Positions 10,562 through 20,018 are shown, counted from the stretch's first letter. The stretch: DNA of 64,000 nucleotides from Nocardia huaxiensis (GCF_013744875.1 NZ_CP059399.1:8275911-8339910); one strand, 5' to 3'. Made by a program: numbers and translations. The notes: generated from the sequence alone by a model not told the origin.

Positions 10562-10602
10562 CCCACCAGCCTACATGAACGCACCAACCAGGATTGCCAT
10601 CT

Positions 10603-10615
10603 TGATTGATAATCA
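10603..10615. promoter_or_regulatory. Candidate MarR operator in divergent promoter
   Basis: TGATT-GAT-AATCA is an exact inverted repeat in the AT-rich 112-bp gap between the marR-type gene and the exporter. Size and position fit MarR operators. Binding is inferred. Confidence 0.5.
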
Positions 10616-10673
10616 CTTCATGTGCATAGTTTGAGGAGTCGCACCACCCGCACCGAATCGAAGAGAGACCGTC

Positions 10674-12362
10674 GTGGAAACCGACACCACCCCAACAACT
10701 CTCGACCCGCGCCGCTGGATCGCCTTCGCAGTGGTCCTCGCCGCCGGGTTCATGGACCTGCTCGACGTCACCATCGTCAATGTGGCCGTACCGAGCATCC
10801 AGAACGACCTGCACGCCGAGTATTCGCAGATCGAATGGATCATCGCCGCCTATGTGCTGTCCTTCGCGGCGGTCCTCATCACCGGCGGCCGGCTCGGCGA
10901 CATCTACGGCCGCAAGAACCTCTTCCTGCTGGGCATGGCGGGTTTCACGCTCGCCTCCGCCGCCTGCGGGCTGAGCACCGACCCGACCATGCTCATCGCC
11001 TCCCGCTTCGTACAGGGCGCCATGGCCGGGCTCATGGTGCCGCAGATTCTCGCCATCATCCGCATCACCTTCCCGAAGGAGGAGCGCGCCAAGGCGATTG
11101 CCGTGTACAGCGGTGTCGGCGGCTCCGCGTCGGCGGTCGGCCTGTCACTGGGCGGGCTGCTGGTGCAGTGGGATCTGTTCGAGCTGGGCTGGCGGCCGAT
11201 CTTCCTGGTGAATATCCCGGTCGGCATTGCCGCGCTGATCGCGGCGAGCATCGTCATGCGTGATTCCCGCTCGGTCAACCCGCCGCGCCTGGATCTGATC
11301 GGCATGGCACTGGCGGTGTCCGCGGTGCTGCTGCTGGTGTATCCGCTCAACGAGGGTCGCCGACTCGATTGGCCCGCATGGACTTTCGCCATGATCGCCG
11401 CGGCTTTCGCGACCTTCGCGGCATTCCTGTTCTATGAGCGCCGCCGCGCCCGCACGGTTGGCTCACCGCTCATCGACCTGGACCTGTTCCGCTCCCGCCC
11501 GTTCACGGTCGGACTGGCGAGCTGGCTGCTGTTCTGGATCGGCTTCGGCGGATTCTTCCTGGTGTGGACGCTTTTCATGCAGGCGGGCCTGGGCTGGTCG
11601 CCCATGCGGGCCGGGCTCACCTCCGTATTCTTCGCGGTCGGCGCGGGTGTGGGCGCGGGCATCTCGGTGAGCGTGCTGGCGCCGCGCTTCGGCAAATGGG
11701 TGCTGGTGGCGGGCGGACTCGTCACCGCCATCGGCTTCGCGGTGTACGGAGCCATGGCGACCGGCTACGAATCCGGGTTCGCCTCATGGCAAATGGTGCT
11801 GCCACTGATCCTGACCGGCATCGGCTTCGGCATCGTGGTCGCGCCGACCATCGACATGCTGCTCGGGCAGATCCCCGACCGGGAGGCGGGCGCGGCGTCC
11901 GGCCTGCTCAATACCGGACAGCAGCTGGGCATGGCGCTCGGCGTGGCGCTGGTCGGCATCGTGTTCTTCGCACAGCTGGACGATGATTCGGCGCGCGGAG
12001 TGAACGCGGTGGCGGAGCAGACCCGCACCGAGCTGTCCACGCTCGGCCTCCCGGAGGCGGCGCAGGCGGAGATCCTCGCGAACTTCCGGGCCTGCGTACA
12101 GGATCGGTCCGCGGAGGTGGATCCGTCGGTGGTGCCGGACAGTTGCCGCAGCACCGGTGGCGAGTCGCCGGTCGCGGCGACGCTCACGGACGCGGGCCTG
12201 GAAGCCAATGCGATCAACTTCTCGCACACGTTCAACTACACGCTGTGGTGGGGAATCGGCCTGATGGCGCTGGTGTGCCTCGGATTCCTGGCGCTACCCG
12301 GGGACACGCGACTGGAACAGCACGAGGTCGACGTTCCCGAAGAAGACCTGGCCATCGTTTGA
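10674..12362 (+). CDS. DHA2-family (EmrB/QacA) MFS multidrug exporter
   Basis: A 562-residue 14-helix major facilitator of the drug:proton antiporter-2 group, which pumps hydrophobic or cationic compounds out of the cell using proton influx. Motif D (FMDLLDVTIVNVAVP) lies in helix 1 and motif A (GGRLGDIYGRKN) in loop 2-3; motif C-like glycines follow. A soluble loop with two cysteines (NFRACVQDRSAEVDPSVVPD, then SCRSTG) lies before the last helix, as in many actinobacterial DHA2 pumps. It starts at GTG 10674 after AAGAGAGA and is divergent from the MarR gene. Substrate is unknown. Confidence 0.9.
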   Translation: METDTTPTTLDPRRWIAFAVVLAAGFMDLLDVTIVNVAVPSIQNDLHAEYSQIEWIIAAYVLSFAAVLITGGRLGDIYGRKNLFLLGMAGFTLASAACGLSTDPTMLIASRFVQGAMAGLMVPQILAIIRITFPKEERAKAIAVYSGVGGSASAVGLSLGGLLVQWDLFELGWRPIFLVNIPVGIAALIAASIVMRDSRSVNPPRLDLIGMALAVSAVLLLVYPLNEGRRLDWPAWTFAMIAAAFATFAAFLFYERRRARTVGSPLIDLDLFRSRPFTVGLASWLLFWIGFGGFFLVWTLFMQAGLGWSPMRAGLTSVFFAVGAGVGAGISVSVLAPRFGKWVLVAGGLVTAIGFAVYGAMATGYESGFASWQMVLPLILTGIGFGIVVAPTIDMLLGQIPDREAGAASGLLNTGQQLGMALGVALVGIVFFAQLDDDSARGVNAVAEQTRTELSTLGLPEAAQAEILANFRACVQDRSAEVDPSVVPDSCRSTGGESPVAATLTDAGLEANAINFSHTFNYTLWWGIGLMALVCLGFLALPGDTRLEQHEVDVPEEDLAIV

Positions 12363-12400
12363 CACGAGGGCGATCCGCCCATCGATCCGAAAGTCTCGCC

Positions 12401-12473
12401 GTCATTCCGGCGCGCTTTCGGCCGGAATCCACCACGCTGGTGTGTATCCCGGCCACAAGCGTGCCGGGATGAC
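12401..12473. repeat. REP-like inverted pair of 33-bp units
   Basis: A unit at 12401-12433 (GTCATTCCGGCGCGCTTTCG, then GCCGGAATCCACC) is followed after seven bases by a second unit in inverse orientation (12441-12473), which reads GTCATCCCGGCACGCTTGTG, then GCCGGGATACACA on the minus strand. A third, closely similar unit is at 16276-16308. This looks like a dispersed intergenic palindromic repeat, here between the exporter and the dehydrogenase. Confidence 0.8.
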
Positions 12474-12503
12474 GAGGCTGCCACGGCAGGATTAGGAGTC
12501 ACC

Positions 12504-13667
12504 ATGCGCGCCACGGTCTGCACCAAGGGCGAATTCCGGGTCGAGGAACGTCCGGCCCCCACACCGGGTCCCGGTCAGCTGCTGGTGAATGTGACCCGCT
12601 GCGGCATCTGCGGCTCCGACCTGCACGCGCGCACGCACGGCGACGAGATGGCCGACCTCGCCGCCGCCACCGGCTATCAGCACTTCATGCGCTCCGAACA
12701 GAGCGTCGTGCTCGGCCACGAATTCACCGGCGAGGTAGTCGATTACGGCCCCGGCACCCGCCGCCGCTGGCGGCCCGGCACCCCCGTGGTGGCCATGCCG
12801 ATCCTGCGCCACGGCCGCGAACCGCACCTGACCGGCCTGTCCGTGGCCGCCCCCGGCGGTTACGCCGAACAGGTCCTGGTGCAGGAGTCGGTGACCTTCC
12901 CGGTCCCCAACGGTCTCTCCCCCGACCACGCCGCCCTGACCGAACCCATGGCGGTGGCCTGGCACGCCGTCCGCAGGGGCCGCGTCGGCAAGAACCGCAC
13001 CGCCTTCGTGATCGGTTGCGGGCCAATCGGTCTCGCTGTCATCACCATGCTGAAGGCTTCCGGTGTCCGCACCGTCGTGGCCAGCGACTTCTCACTCCGC
13101 CGCCGCGAACTGGCCGCACGGTGCGGCGCGGACGTGGTCGTGGACCCCGGCGTCGACGATCCCTGGACGGCTTCCCCGCGCAAGCCCCGCATCAGCGGCG
13201 CCACCGACCTGCTGAACCTCGCCTTCGACGGCATGGAACGCCTGCGCCGCATCCCGAATCTCCCCTGGCACTACCTCTTCCGCGCCGCCCACACCTTCAA
13301 CCAGGGCCCCAATTCCCCGGTGGTTTTCGAATGCGTCGGCGTCCCAGGCATTCTCGATCAGATCCTGACCGCCGCCCCGCCCATGTCCCGCGTGGTCGTG
13401 GTCGGCGTCTGCATGCAACCCGACACCATCCACCCCGCCCTCGCCATCAACAAGGAAATCGAACTCCGCTTCGTCCTCGGCTACGACCCGGGCGAGTTCC
13501 GCGACACCCTGCACATGCTCGCCGACGGCAAGGTCGACCCGTCGCCGCTGATCACCGGCACCGTCGGACTGGACGGCATCGACGCCGCCTTCACCGCCCT
13601 GGCTTCCCCCGACCATCACGCCAAGATCCTCATCGACCCGAAAAGCACCGTCAGCGCACTGCCGTAG
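12504..13667 (+). CDS. Zinc-dependent alcohol dehydrogenase family protein
   Basis: A 387-residue medium-chain dehydrogenase/reductase. The GroES-like domain carries the catalytic zinc site: Cys33 in CGICGSD, His72-Glu73 in GHEFTGEV and probably Glu147 in LTEPMAVAWHA. The Rossmann domain has the nucleotide-binding motif GCGPIG at 171-176. The four-cysteine structural zinc loop of classical ADHs is missing. A 35-residue insertion after the Rossmann beta strands (PRKPRISGATDLLNLAFDGM, then ERLRRIPNLPWHY) is unusual. TAGGAG precedes the ATG. Substrate is unknown; a secondary alcohol or lipid-derived substrate is a guess. Confidence 0.85.
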   Translation: MRATVCTKGEFRVEERPAPTPGPGQLLVNVTRCGICGSDLHARTHGDEMADLAAATGYQHFMRSEQSVVLGHEFTGEVVDYGPGTRRRWRPGTPVVAMPILRHGREPHLTGLSVAAPGGYAEQVLVQESVTFPVPNGLSPDHAALTEPMAVAWHAVRRGRVGKNRTAFVIGCGPIGLAVITMLKASGVRTVVASDFSLRRRELAARCGADVVVDPGVDDPWTASPRKPRISGATDLLNLAFDGMERLRRIPNLPWHYLFRAAHTFNQGPNSPVVFECVGVPGILDQILTAAPPMSRVVVVGVCMQPDTIHPALAINKEIELRFVLGYDPGEFRDTLHMLADGKVDPSPLITGTVGLDGIDAAFTALASPDHHAKILIDPKSTVSALP

Positions 13668-13751
13668 CGTGACCCCTGCCACATGATTTGACTTGCATTC
13701 CCATAGGCAATCAGTCTGTTTGCTGAAAGTTGCCTATCGGGGATGTCTGTC

Positions 13752-14306
13752 ATGCGCTATCTCACCGGAATTGCCCGGACCTGCACTGTTACCGCCGCCG
13801 CGGCCCTCGTCGCGCTGGGTTGCTCCGGCACCGCCTCAGCCGATGCCCTGCCACCGGTCCAGCCGGTCTGGCCCTTCGGGCCGGCCTCGGAGGTCGGCCG
13901 AGCCATCGGCGACACCATGAACTGCCAGATCCACTACCGCGTCTGGGCGGAGACCGATCCGGCGGGACGCCCACGGCACACCCGGGTCAACGTTCAGGCG
14001 ATCGGCATGGACGCGTTGCCCGGCTTCCCGCAGGACGCCACCTGCAATCAGTGGATTGTCCTCACGGTCACCGGGGGCGACGGCGACCGCCTGGGCCCGA
14101 TCCCGATGTTCCAGCAGCACTTCTATGTGCGCGCCAGCCAGGAAGGCGGCACAGCCGACAGCATGGACATCGATCTGACGAGCGTCAACGCGGCACCGGG
14201 CCGGGTCGTGCTCGCCACCGGTGCAATGTCACGTCCCTCCGGTTACATCCCGTTCTGGAATTGGGGACCGGAAAAGAACCTCGCCAACCAGTACTGGGTG
14301 CAGTAG
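13752..14306 (+). CDS. Secreted protein of unknown function
   Basis: A 184-residue exported protein (187 if ATG 13743 is used). The signal peptide is MRYLTGIARTCTVTAAAALV then ALGCSGTASA, with cleavage before DALPPV. The LGCSG could be read as a lipobox, but the ASA cleavage site fits better. The mature chain has two cysteines (TMNCQIHYRVWAE and QDATCNQW), many Trp and Pro, and ends NWGPEKNLANQYWVQ. GGGGA at 13738-13742 favours ATG 13752. It is convergent with the iniBAC locus and is not recognised. Confidence 0.7.
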   Translation: MRYLTGIARTCTVTAAAALVALGCSGTASADALPPVQPVWPFGPASEVGRAIGDTMNCQIHYRVWAETDPAGRPRHTRVNVQAIGMDALPGFPQDATCNQWIVLTVTGGDGDRLGPIPMFQQHFYVRASQEGGTADSMDIDLTSVNAAPGRVVLATGAMSRPSGYIPFWNWGPEKNLANQYWVQ

Positions 14307-14359
14307 CGCAGATCTCCGGCCTCAGAACGCCGAGCGGCAGCGAATGGCATGGCCTTTGC

Positions 14360-16105
14360 CTACGACCGCGGGCGAATGGGAGAGATTCGGGCCAGGGGCG
14401 TGGTCGGAGGCTCGTGGAGGATTTCGAGCAGTCCCTCGGCGCTGCGGGCGGCGGTGAGGCAGGCGTTGGCGGTGAACTGGTCGGCCAGTGGGTGCCGCGC
14501 TCGGGCGCGCCACTTGTGTACTGCCGCAAGGGCTTCCTCACGCTGGGTGGGAATGTCCGTGTGAGCGGACAGACCGAGGCGCAGATAGGTGGCCACGCCC
14601 GCACCGCCGATCAGCCGGTGCAATTCGCCGAGATCATCTGTGGGAAGCGGTAATTCGTCCGAACGTAGCCGACCCAGCAACCGCAGTTCCGCGAAGCTGT
14701 GCACATCGGCCAGCAGCGTCCGCACCCGCGGCAGCAGCGTGTCGGCGGCTGTTCCAGGGTTGGTGGCGAGGATTCGCGCCAGCGCCGTCAGCGCCGAATG
14801 CGCCTTCAATTCGTCCGCGCGTTGCGCGAACTGCACATCCAGCACCCGCCGCAGCTCCTCCAGCCCACTGCGCTGCACGAGTTCGGTTGCCAGCGACTCC
14901 GAATCGCGCACGCCGAGCCGAATCAGCGTGACCGCCAACCGAATCCCGAACAATCCGAACCGCGCCGCCAGGTGTCCCCGCATCTCCGGCGGCACGGGCA
15001 ACGGCAGGTCCGCCCGAGCGAATCGATCCGCCGACAGCAGCGCCGCCGTCAACTCCTGCACAGGCACCGTAGCCAACGCCTCGAACGCCGCATACTCCCG
15101 CTGCCGCAGCGTGGCCGCCGCGAACGCCAGCAATCCCGCCACCGGAATCACCGACTGGCACAACCCGGTTCGCTCGAGCTCCCCCGAAAACCGCGCCGCC
15201 ACATCCCGAGCCGAATGCAGCGCATCGATCCGCCCCGCCCCGATCTCGTCCGCGCGGGAAACCACCCCGATGACGCCCAGCGGCCCAGGGCCTCCCACAC
15301 CGCCCCCGGCCGATCGACCCATCGCGCGCGAGCCGAAGGCACCATGCGCTCCTCCATGATCGGCAGCGGAACCGTGATTGGCAGACCCGGGACCATGACC
15401 GCCCGTCGGTCGCGTGCGATATGCGCCCGACGCACCGCCGGCATCCAATGGCCCGCCACGTTCCGCGCCGGAGCCGATCCGCTCGAGGAAGTCGATGTCG
15501 GCGGCGTCGAGTCGGCGCAGGAGGTAGACGACAGCGTCGGCGCTGGGCAGGGCCGCTCCGCCGCCCTCGGGGGTGAGCAGTCGAGAAGTCCGCGCGGAGA
15601 CGTCCCGTGAGAGCGAGGAGATGCCGGGGGTGTCGATGATCGTGGTCTGCGCCAGCTCCGCGGACGGCCATTCCACCTCGAGGTGGTCGACCTCCCGTGG
15701 CACGCCCGCATTCCACCGCAGCCCGGACAGGTCGAAGGTGAGCCCGTGCGCGCCCGGCAGCCCGTCGGCCCCGCGTCCGCGCCGCACCACCACATCGGCC
15801 CGCGCCCCATCCCCCGAATACGCGGTCACGCGCGGCGCGGCACCGTTCCGGTACCAGGTCACCATCCGCGTGCACTCGGTCGCATCCGTGGGCGCGATAT
15901 CCTGCCCCACCAGCGCATTCAACAGGGTCGACTTCCCCGCTTTGAGCTGCCCCGCCAGCGCAACCCGCAGCGGCTGATCCAACCGCCGCGCACATTCGTC
16001 CAGCTGTGCCCGCACGCGCGGCTGATCCCCGAAGGCGCGGCGCGCAGCGGCGACCAACCCGCGAGTCTCGGGCACCAGCCCGTACCCCGCCGAGTCATAG
16101 TTCAT
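14360..16105 (-). CDS. iniC: IniC, dynamin-like GTPase of the cell-wall stress locus
   Basis: A 581-residue bacterial dynamin-like GTPase. G1 is GQLKAGKST at about residues 52-60, the G2 threonine is probably in TECTRMVTW, G3 is DTPGISSLS, and a candidate G4 region is GVVSRADEI. A helical stalk follows. A Gly/His-rich insert of about 60 residues (HGPGSANHGSAADHGGAHGA) interrupts the G domain before GVIGVVSRADE and looks disordered. The start is ATG 16105 (MNYDSAGYG); a longer start at 16156 adds 17 residues with no family support. In mycobacteria iniBAC is induced by cell-wall inhibitors such as isoniazid, and IniA/IniC are membrane-remodelling dynamins. Confidence 0.88.
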   Translation of the reverse strand: MNYDSAGYGLVPETRGLVAAARRAFGDQPRVRAQLDECARRLDQPLRVALAGQLKAGKSTLLNALVGQDIAPTDATECTRMVTWYRNGAAPRVTAYSGDGARADVVVRRGRGADGLPGAHGLTFDLSGLRWNAGVPREVDHLEVEWPSAELAQTTIIDTPGISSLSRDVSARTSRLLTPEGGGAALPSADAVVYLLRRLDAADIDFLERIGSGAERGGPLDAGGASGAYRTRPTGGHGPGSANHGSAADHGGAHGAFGSRAMGRSAGGGVGGPGPLGVIGVVSRADEIGAGRIDALHSARDVAARFSGELERTGLCQSVIPVAGLLAFAAATLRQREYAAFEALATVPVQELTAALLSADRFARADLPLPVPPEMRGHLAARFGLFGIRLAVTLIRLGVRDSESLATELVQRSGLEELRRVLDVQFAQRADELKAHSALTALARILATNPGTAADTLLPRVRTLLADVHSFAELRLLGRLRSDELPLPTDDLGELHRLIGGAGVATYLRLGLSAHTDIPTQREEALAAVHKWRARARHPLADQFTANACLTAARSAEGLLEILHEPPTTPLARISPIRPRS

Positions 16106-16275
16106 CGGCTCGCCATTCCGCACTCCACACCTCCACGCATCGCATGGCATTCGCACCGGACCCGCGCCGCGTTAGCACCCGGGACGGTTCTCACACGTCT
16201 ATCGCAGGCGACAGCGGATGCGTCTCGCACCGGAACCCGGCGCTGAATACCGCAACGGCACTCGGCTCATCCTCC

Positions 16276-16356
16276 GTCATCCCGGCATGCTTTCGGCCGG
16301 GATCCACCGCTGTGATGCCGCACCAGATCGTGTGGATTCCAGCGGCGAGCGGGTCC
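16276..16356. repeat. REP-like repeat in the iniA-iniC gap
   Basis: Bases 16276-16308 (GTCATCCCGGCATGCTTTCG, then GCCGGGATCCACC) match the unit at 12401-12433 closely. A weaker inverted partner (GTGGATTCCAGCGGCGAGCG, then GGTCC) lies at 16332-16356. This accounts for part of the 372-bp gap (16106-16477) separating iniA from iniC, genes that are adjacent in mycobacteria. The rest of the gap shows no gene. Confidence 0.75.
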
Positions 16357-16477
16357 ACCGCCCGAGCGCGCGTACTGACGCGATCCCGCGGTGATGCCCA
16401 CGGCGGAGTCCGGTCCGAGCAGACATTGTGCGGCGCTCTGCTGCCGGAATGGCGGATTCGGCGCGAAATGTGGAGGC

Positions 16478-18367
16478 TCAGGCCGGTTCTCCCGGACTCC
16501 GCTGGATCGCGGGGAAGCTGCGGTGGTCGGGTTGTGGGGCGGCCAGCGCCTGGGCACGGACGCCCTCGATGCCGAGCATGGCGTCGGCGTGGCGGCGCAG
16601 TTCGGCCACGGTGCGGAGGCGGCGTTCGAGTTCGGTGGCGCGCTGGGTGCGGTGGGTGGATTCGAGGGTGGCGGCTTCCTGGGCGGCGCGCAGGGATTCG
16701 TCGAGGGAGCGGAGGGTGCGGTCGGCGACGGCGGTGAAGTGGTCGCGCAGGAGGCGGTGGATGCGGTGCAGGCGGTCCTTGGTCTCCTTGCCGGTGTGGA
16801 AGGCGACGTCGTCGACGTAGCGGCGGACGGCAGTCTTGGCGTCGGCGCGGCGTTTGGCCAGGCGGGCCTGCTTGTCGTCGCGGAAAGCCTTGCCGCCGAG
16901 GAGGACTCCCGCGCCGAGGGACAGCGGGTTGATCAGGGAGAGCCCGGCCAGCGTGCCGACCAGGCCGACCATGACCACGCCGCCGTAGGAGCCGCGCACG
17001 CCCACCAGCAGTTTGTGGCCGAATCCGAGGTCTGGTTCGAGGTCGGACAGGGTGCAGGAGCCCGCGCGAGACGCATTGCCGTCCAAGGATTCCCGCACAT
17101 CGGGCAGATCCACCGCGCCGATTTCGGTGAAATGGGTGGCGACCTTCTCGGCGAGCTTCACCGCGCGATTGCGGGTCCACAGCAGGTTGTCACCGACCGC
17201 GGTGCCGACCGTGGTGGTGAGCCAGTCCTCGATGGTGTCCCAGTGCCGGCCGGGATCATGGTCGTCGATCCACTCCTCCGCCTCGTGGGAGATGGTGCGC
17301 AGCCGATTCCGCAGATCGTGATCCACGTCCCCGGCCAGATCGGTGACCCCGTCGCCGAGCGTCTGCTGCCACACCGCGGTGCGCCGATGCAGTTGCTCCG
17401 CAGCGGTTTTCGCGGATTGCAGTTCCCGGATGGCGGCCGCACCGCGCTCGGGGTCGCGCAGCGCCACCAGCTCACTGCCGAGCGCCAGCGCCAAATGCTC
17501 TGCGGCGGAGCTGATGTCGAGGGCCACGGTGCGCGCCACTTCGGCCTGATCCCGCGCCACCACCTGATCGCGCAGGAACTGGAACACCAGCCCGAATCCG
17601 GATTCGCGCCCGAGCTGCTCGTCCTGCAACCGCATCGCATGCGTGCGCAGCAGCGCGGACACCGGAATCATCGGCACCTCGACACCGGCCTTGCGCAGGT
17701 GATTCTGGTTGGCGTCGAACACCTGCCGCCAGTGCGGATACAGATCGACCTTGCTGAGCAGCACCGCCACCGCCGGGCACAGCTCCCGCACCTGCCGCAG
17801 TAACTCCACCTCCGGATCGGTGAGCTCGGTCGAGGCGTCGGTGACCATCAGCACCGCGTCGGCGGCCGGCACATTCCCGAGGACCGCTGCGCCACCAGCG
17901 CTTCCGTGCGCGCCGAGGCCGGGCGTATCCAGCACCACGATTCCGTCGCCGAGCAGCCGGTTCGGCAGTTCGATCTCGACGCGCAGCACCGGCCGTCCCT
18001 GTGCCTCCGGAATCCGCTGCGTGACTGCCCCGGCCTGTTCGAAAGGCACTGCCACCCGCGATGTTTCACCATCTCCGGCGGCAACCACGAGCGCGGCTCG
18101 CGCCTGCTCGCCGTGAGCGAGGGTGGCCGTGACGGTGGTGGTCACATCGTCCCCCACCGCACACACGTCCTGGTTGATCAGGGCATTCACGAACTGACTC
18201 TTGCCCTGATTCCCCAGCCCGGCCACCACGATCCGCCGCCGGGGATCCCGCACCCGTCCCGCGAGCGTCTCCAACCGCCCCACGAGATCCCCGCGTTCCG
18301 AAGCCCGCGCCACCGCAATGGTTTCCGACAACACCGCCAGCAGCGGATTCCCCGACACAGCTCTCAC
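16478..18367 (-). CDS. iniA: IniA, dynamin-like GTPase of the cell-wall stress locus
   Basis: A 629-residue dynamin-like GTPase. G1 is GLGNQGKS at 50-57, switch region VGDDVTTTVTATL, G3 DTPGLGAHG and G4 SKVDLYPHW. A long helical stalk contains a paddle-like hydrophobic segment (VVMVGLVGTLAGLSLINPLS, then LGAGVLLGGKAF), as expected for membrane insertion by this family. A charged helical region (DDKQARLAKRRADAKTAVRR) follows. In mycobacteria IniA acts at the membrane and helps survival of cell-wall drugs. The gene starts 25 bases after iniB, so iniB-iniA is a unit. GTG 18367 is used; a second GTG at 18358 is possible. Confidence 0.9.
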   Translation of the reverse strand: MRAVSGNPLLAVLSETIAVARASERGDLVGRLETLAGRVRDPRRRIVVAGLGNQGKSQFVNALINQDVCAVGDDVTTTVTATLAHGEQARAALVVAAGDGETSRVAVPFEQAGAVTQRIPEAQGRPVLRVEIELPNRLLGDGIVVLDTPGLGAHGSAGGAAVLGNVPAADAVLMVTDASTELTDPEVELLRQVRELCPAVAVLLSKVDLYPHWRQVFDANQNHLRKAGVEVPMIPVSALLRTHAMRLQDEQLGRESGFGLVFQFLRDQVVARDQAEVARTVALDISSAAEHLALALGSELVALRDPERGAAAIRELQSAKTAAEQLHRRTAVWQQTLGDGVTDLAGDVDHDLRNRLRTISHEAEEWIDDHDPGRHWDTIEDWLTTTVGTAVGDNLLWTRNRAVKLAEKVATHFTEIGAVDLPDVRESLDGNASRAGSCTLSDLEPDLGFGHKLLVGVRGSYGGVVMVGLVGTLAGLSLINPLSLGAGVLLGGKAFRDDKQARLAKRRADAKTAVRRYVDDVAFHTGKETKDRLHRIHRLLRDHFTAVADRTLRSLDESLRAAQEAATLESTHRTQRATELERRLRTVAELRRHADAMLGIEGVRAQALAAPQPDHRSFPAIQRSPGEPA

Positions 18368-18392
18368 CAGCCTCTATCCACAGCCGCCCCCA

Positions 18393-20018
18393 TCAGGAGT
18401 GCAGCATGTCCCCGATGACGTCCCCGCCGGCGTAGCTCCCCAGCTCGGCCCCGCCGCTCACCCCGCCGTCGCCGAACAGGCCCGCATCCAGTCCGCCGCC
18501 CTGCACCCCGGCCCCGAACGCCTGCGAAACATCTACCCCCGCCCAAGGATTCGCCACTCCCCCAACCCCCACGGATGCATCGACCCCACTGCCGGCCTGT
18601 GCACCGGCCCCCGACCCGAGCCCCACCTCGACCCCGTCGACCGCATGGACCCCGGCATCCACCCCACCGGTGACAGCCTCCCCCACCCCGGTGAGTCCCG
18701 CATTCACCCCACCACCGAGTCCGGTTGTGGCATCGACCACACCGCCGAGCCCGGTCTCCAGACCCGACCCGACCTGCGCGCCGGCGCCCACCGCACCGTC
18801 GACGGCACCGGAAAGCCCCGCGTCGAGCCCGCTTCCGACCTGACCGCCGATGCCGATGGCACCGTCGACTCCGCTCGAAACCCCGCCCGTCAGTTCAGTT
18901 CCCAGCCCGGTGGTCAAACCGGTCGCCGCATCGAGCCCTCCGGAGAGCCCTGCGTCCAACCCGTTGCCAACCTGCGCACCAGCGCCGACCGCGCCATCCA
19001 CCGCACCGGAAAGGCTCGTGCCCAGGCCGGTTCCCAGCTGGGTGCCCGCACCGGCGGTGCCGTCGATCGCACCGGAGAGGCCACTGTTCAGACCCGCGCC
19101 GAGCTGTGCGCCGGTGCCGATCGCGGTGTTCATCGCGCCGGAAAGCCCTGTCTCCAAGCCGCTTCCGAGCTGCACGCCCGCGCCCACCGTGCCATCGACG
19201 GCACCATCGAGACCGGTTTGCAGACCCGCGCCCGCGTGAGTGCCGGCGTTCAGGGCCGCGTCGATGCCGGTGGAAAGTCCGGCGCCGAGGGTGGTGCCGA
19301 GGTCGGTGCCGGTCTGGATGCCGCCGTTCAGGCCGGCGGTGAGGGCCGCGCCCGCCTGGGTGGCGGCGTCCACGGCCGCGTCGAGGCCGGCTTGGATGCC
19401 CAGGCCGGATTCGAGGCCGGTGGTGAGGGTGGAGGTGAGGTCGGCGGCGGCCTGGGTGCCGATGACGCCGCCGAGGTTGGCCTCGAGGCCGGTGGTGGCG
19501 TCGGTGGCGGCCGTGAGGCCCGCGCCGAGGCCCGAGGACAGGTCGGCTCCGAGGGAGGTGGCGGCGCCGACGGCTGCCCCGATGCCGGTGGAGAGGCCCA
19601 GTTCCAGGCCGGTTCCGGCGCCGCCGCCGACACCGATCTCGGAGGCGGTGGTGGCGTTGACCGCGACACCGGTGGTTCCGGCCACGGCGGTTCCGGCGGT
19701 GCCGTTGATCGCGGTCGAACCGTTCAGTCCGGCAGCACCGTTCACACCGGTCGCACCGTTCACTCCTGCCGCACCGTTGAGTCCGGTGGCGGCGTTCACT
19801 TCCGCACCGCCCGCGGCGATGATGGCCGACAGCTGCGAACCGCCCGCTACCAGTGCGGATTCCGCGACCATGGGTGCGACGGCGGCAATGTCCTCGGGGG
19901 TGACGGCGGCGAGTCCGGCGTCGGCGAGCGCCTGCCCGGGGTTGGCGCAGTAGTCGGCCGCGGCGTCGTGATCCCGCAGCAGGTTGAGGATGAACTCGAG
20001 AATTGCGTTGGGGCTCAT
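18393..20018 (-). CDS. iniB: IniB-like Gly/Ala-rich repeat protein
   Basis: A 541-residue protein. Residues 1-60 form the conserved IniB N-terminal domain (ILEFILNLLRDHDAAADYCA, NPGQALADAGLAAVTPEDIA). The remaining 480 residues are low complexity. A run of NGAAGVNGATG repeats (about 75-110) is followed by many imperfect repeats of about 20 residues of the form GAxVGxGLETGLSGAVDGA. No signal peptide is evident, as for mycobacterial IniB. It lies upstream of iniA and divergent from the Hsp70-like/IniR operon. Its role is unknown. The repeats suggest a filamentous or wall-associated scaffold, which is inference. Confidence 0.88.
   Translation of the reverse strand: MSPNAILEFILNLLRDHDAAADYCANPGQALADAGLAAVTPEDIAAVAPMVAESALVAGGSQLSAIIAAGGAEVNAATGLNGAAGVNGATGVNGAAGLNGSTAINGTAGTAVAGTTGVAVNATTASEIGVGGGAGTGLELGLSTGIGAAVGAATSLGADLSSGLGAGLTAATDATTGLEANLGGVIGTQAAADLTSTLTTGLESGLGIQAGLDAAVDAATQAGAALTAGLNGGIQTGTDLGTTLGAGLSTGIDAALNAGTHAGAGLQTGLDGAVDGTVGAGVQLGSGLETGLSGAMNTAIGTGAQLGAGLNSGLSGAIDGTAGAGTQLGTGLGTSLSGAVDGAVGAGAQVGNGLDAGLSGGLDAATGLTTGLGTELTGGVSSGVDGAIGIGGQVGSGLDAGLSGAVDGAVGAGAQVGSGLETGLGGVVDATTGLGGGVNAGLTGVGEAVTGGVDAGVHAVDGVEVGLGSGAGAQAGSGVDASVGVGGVANPWAGVDVSQAFGAGVQGGGLDAGLFGDGGVSGGAELGSYAGGDVIGDMLHS

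Noticed and set aside
18393..20018. Regular repeats here as a possible CRISPR or DNA satellite
   Set aside because: Periodicity follows codons of imperfect protein repeats in iniB. There are no identical repeats with unique spacers. No CRISPR array was seen anywhere in the window.
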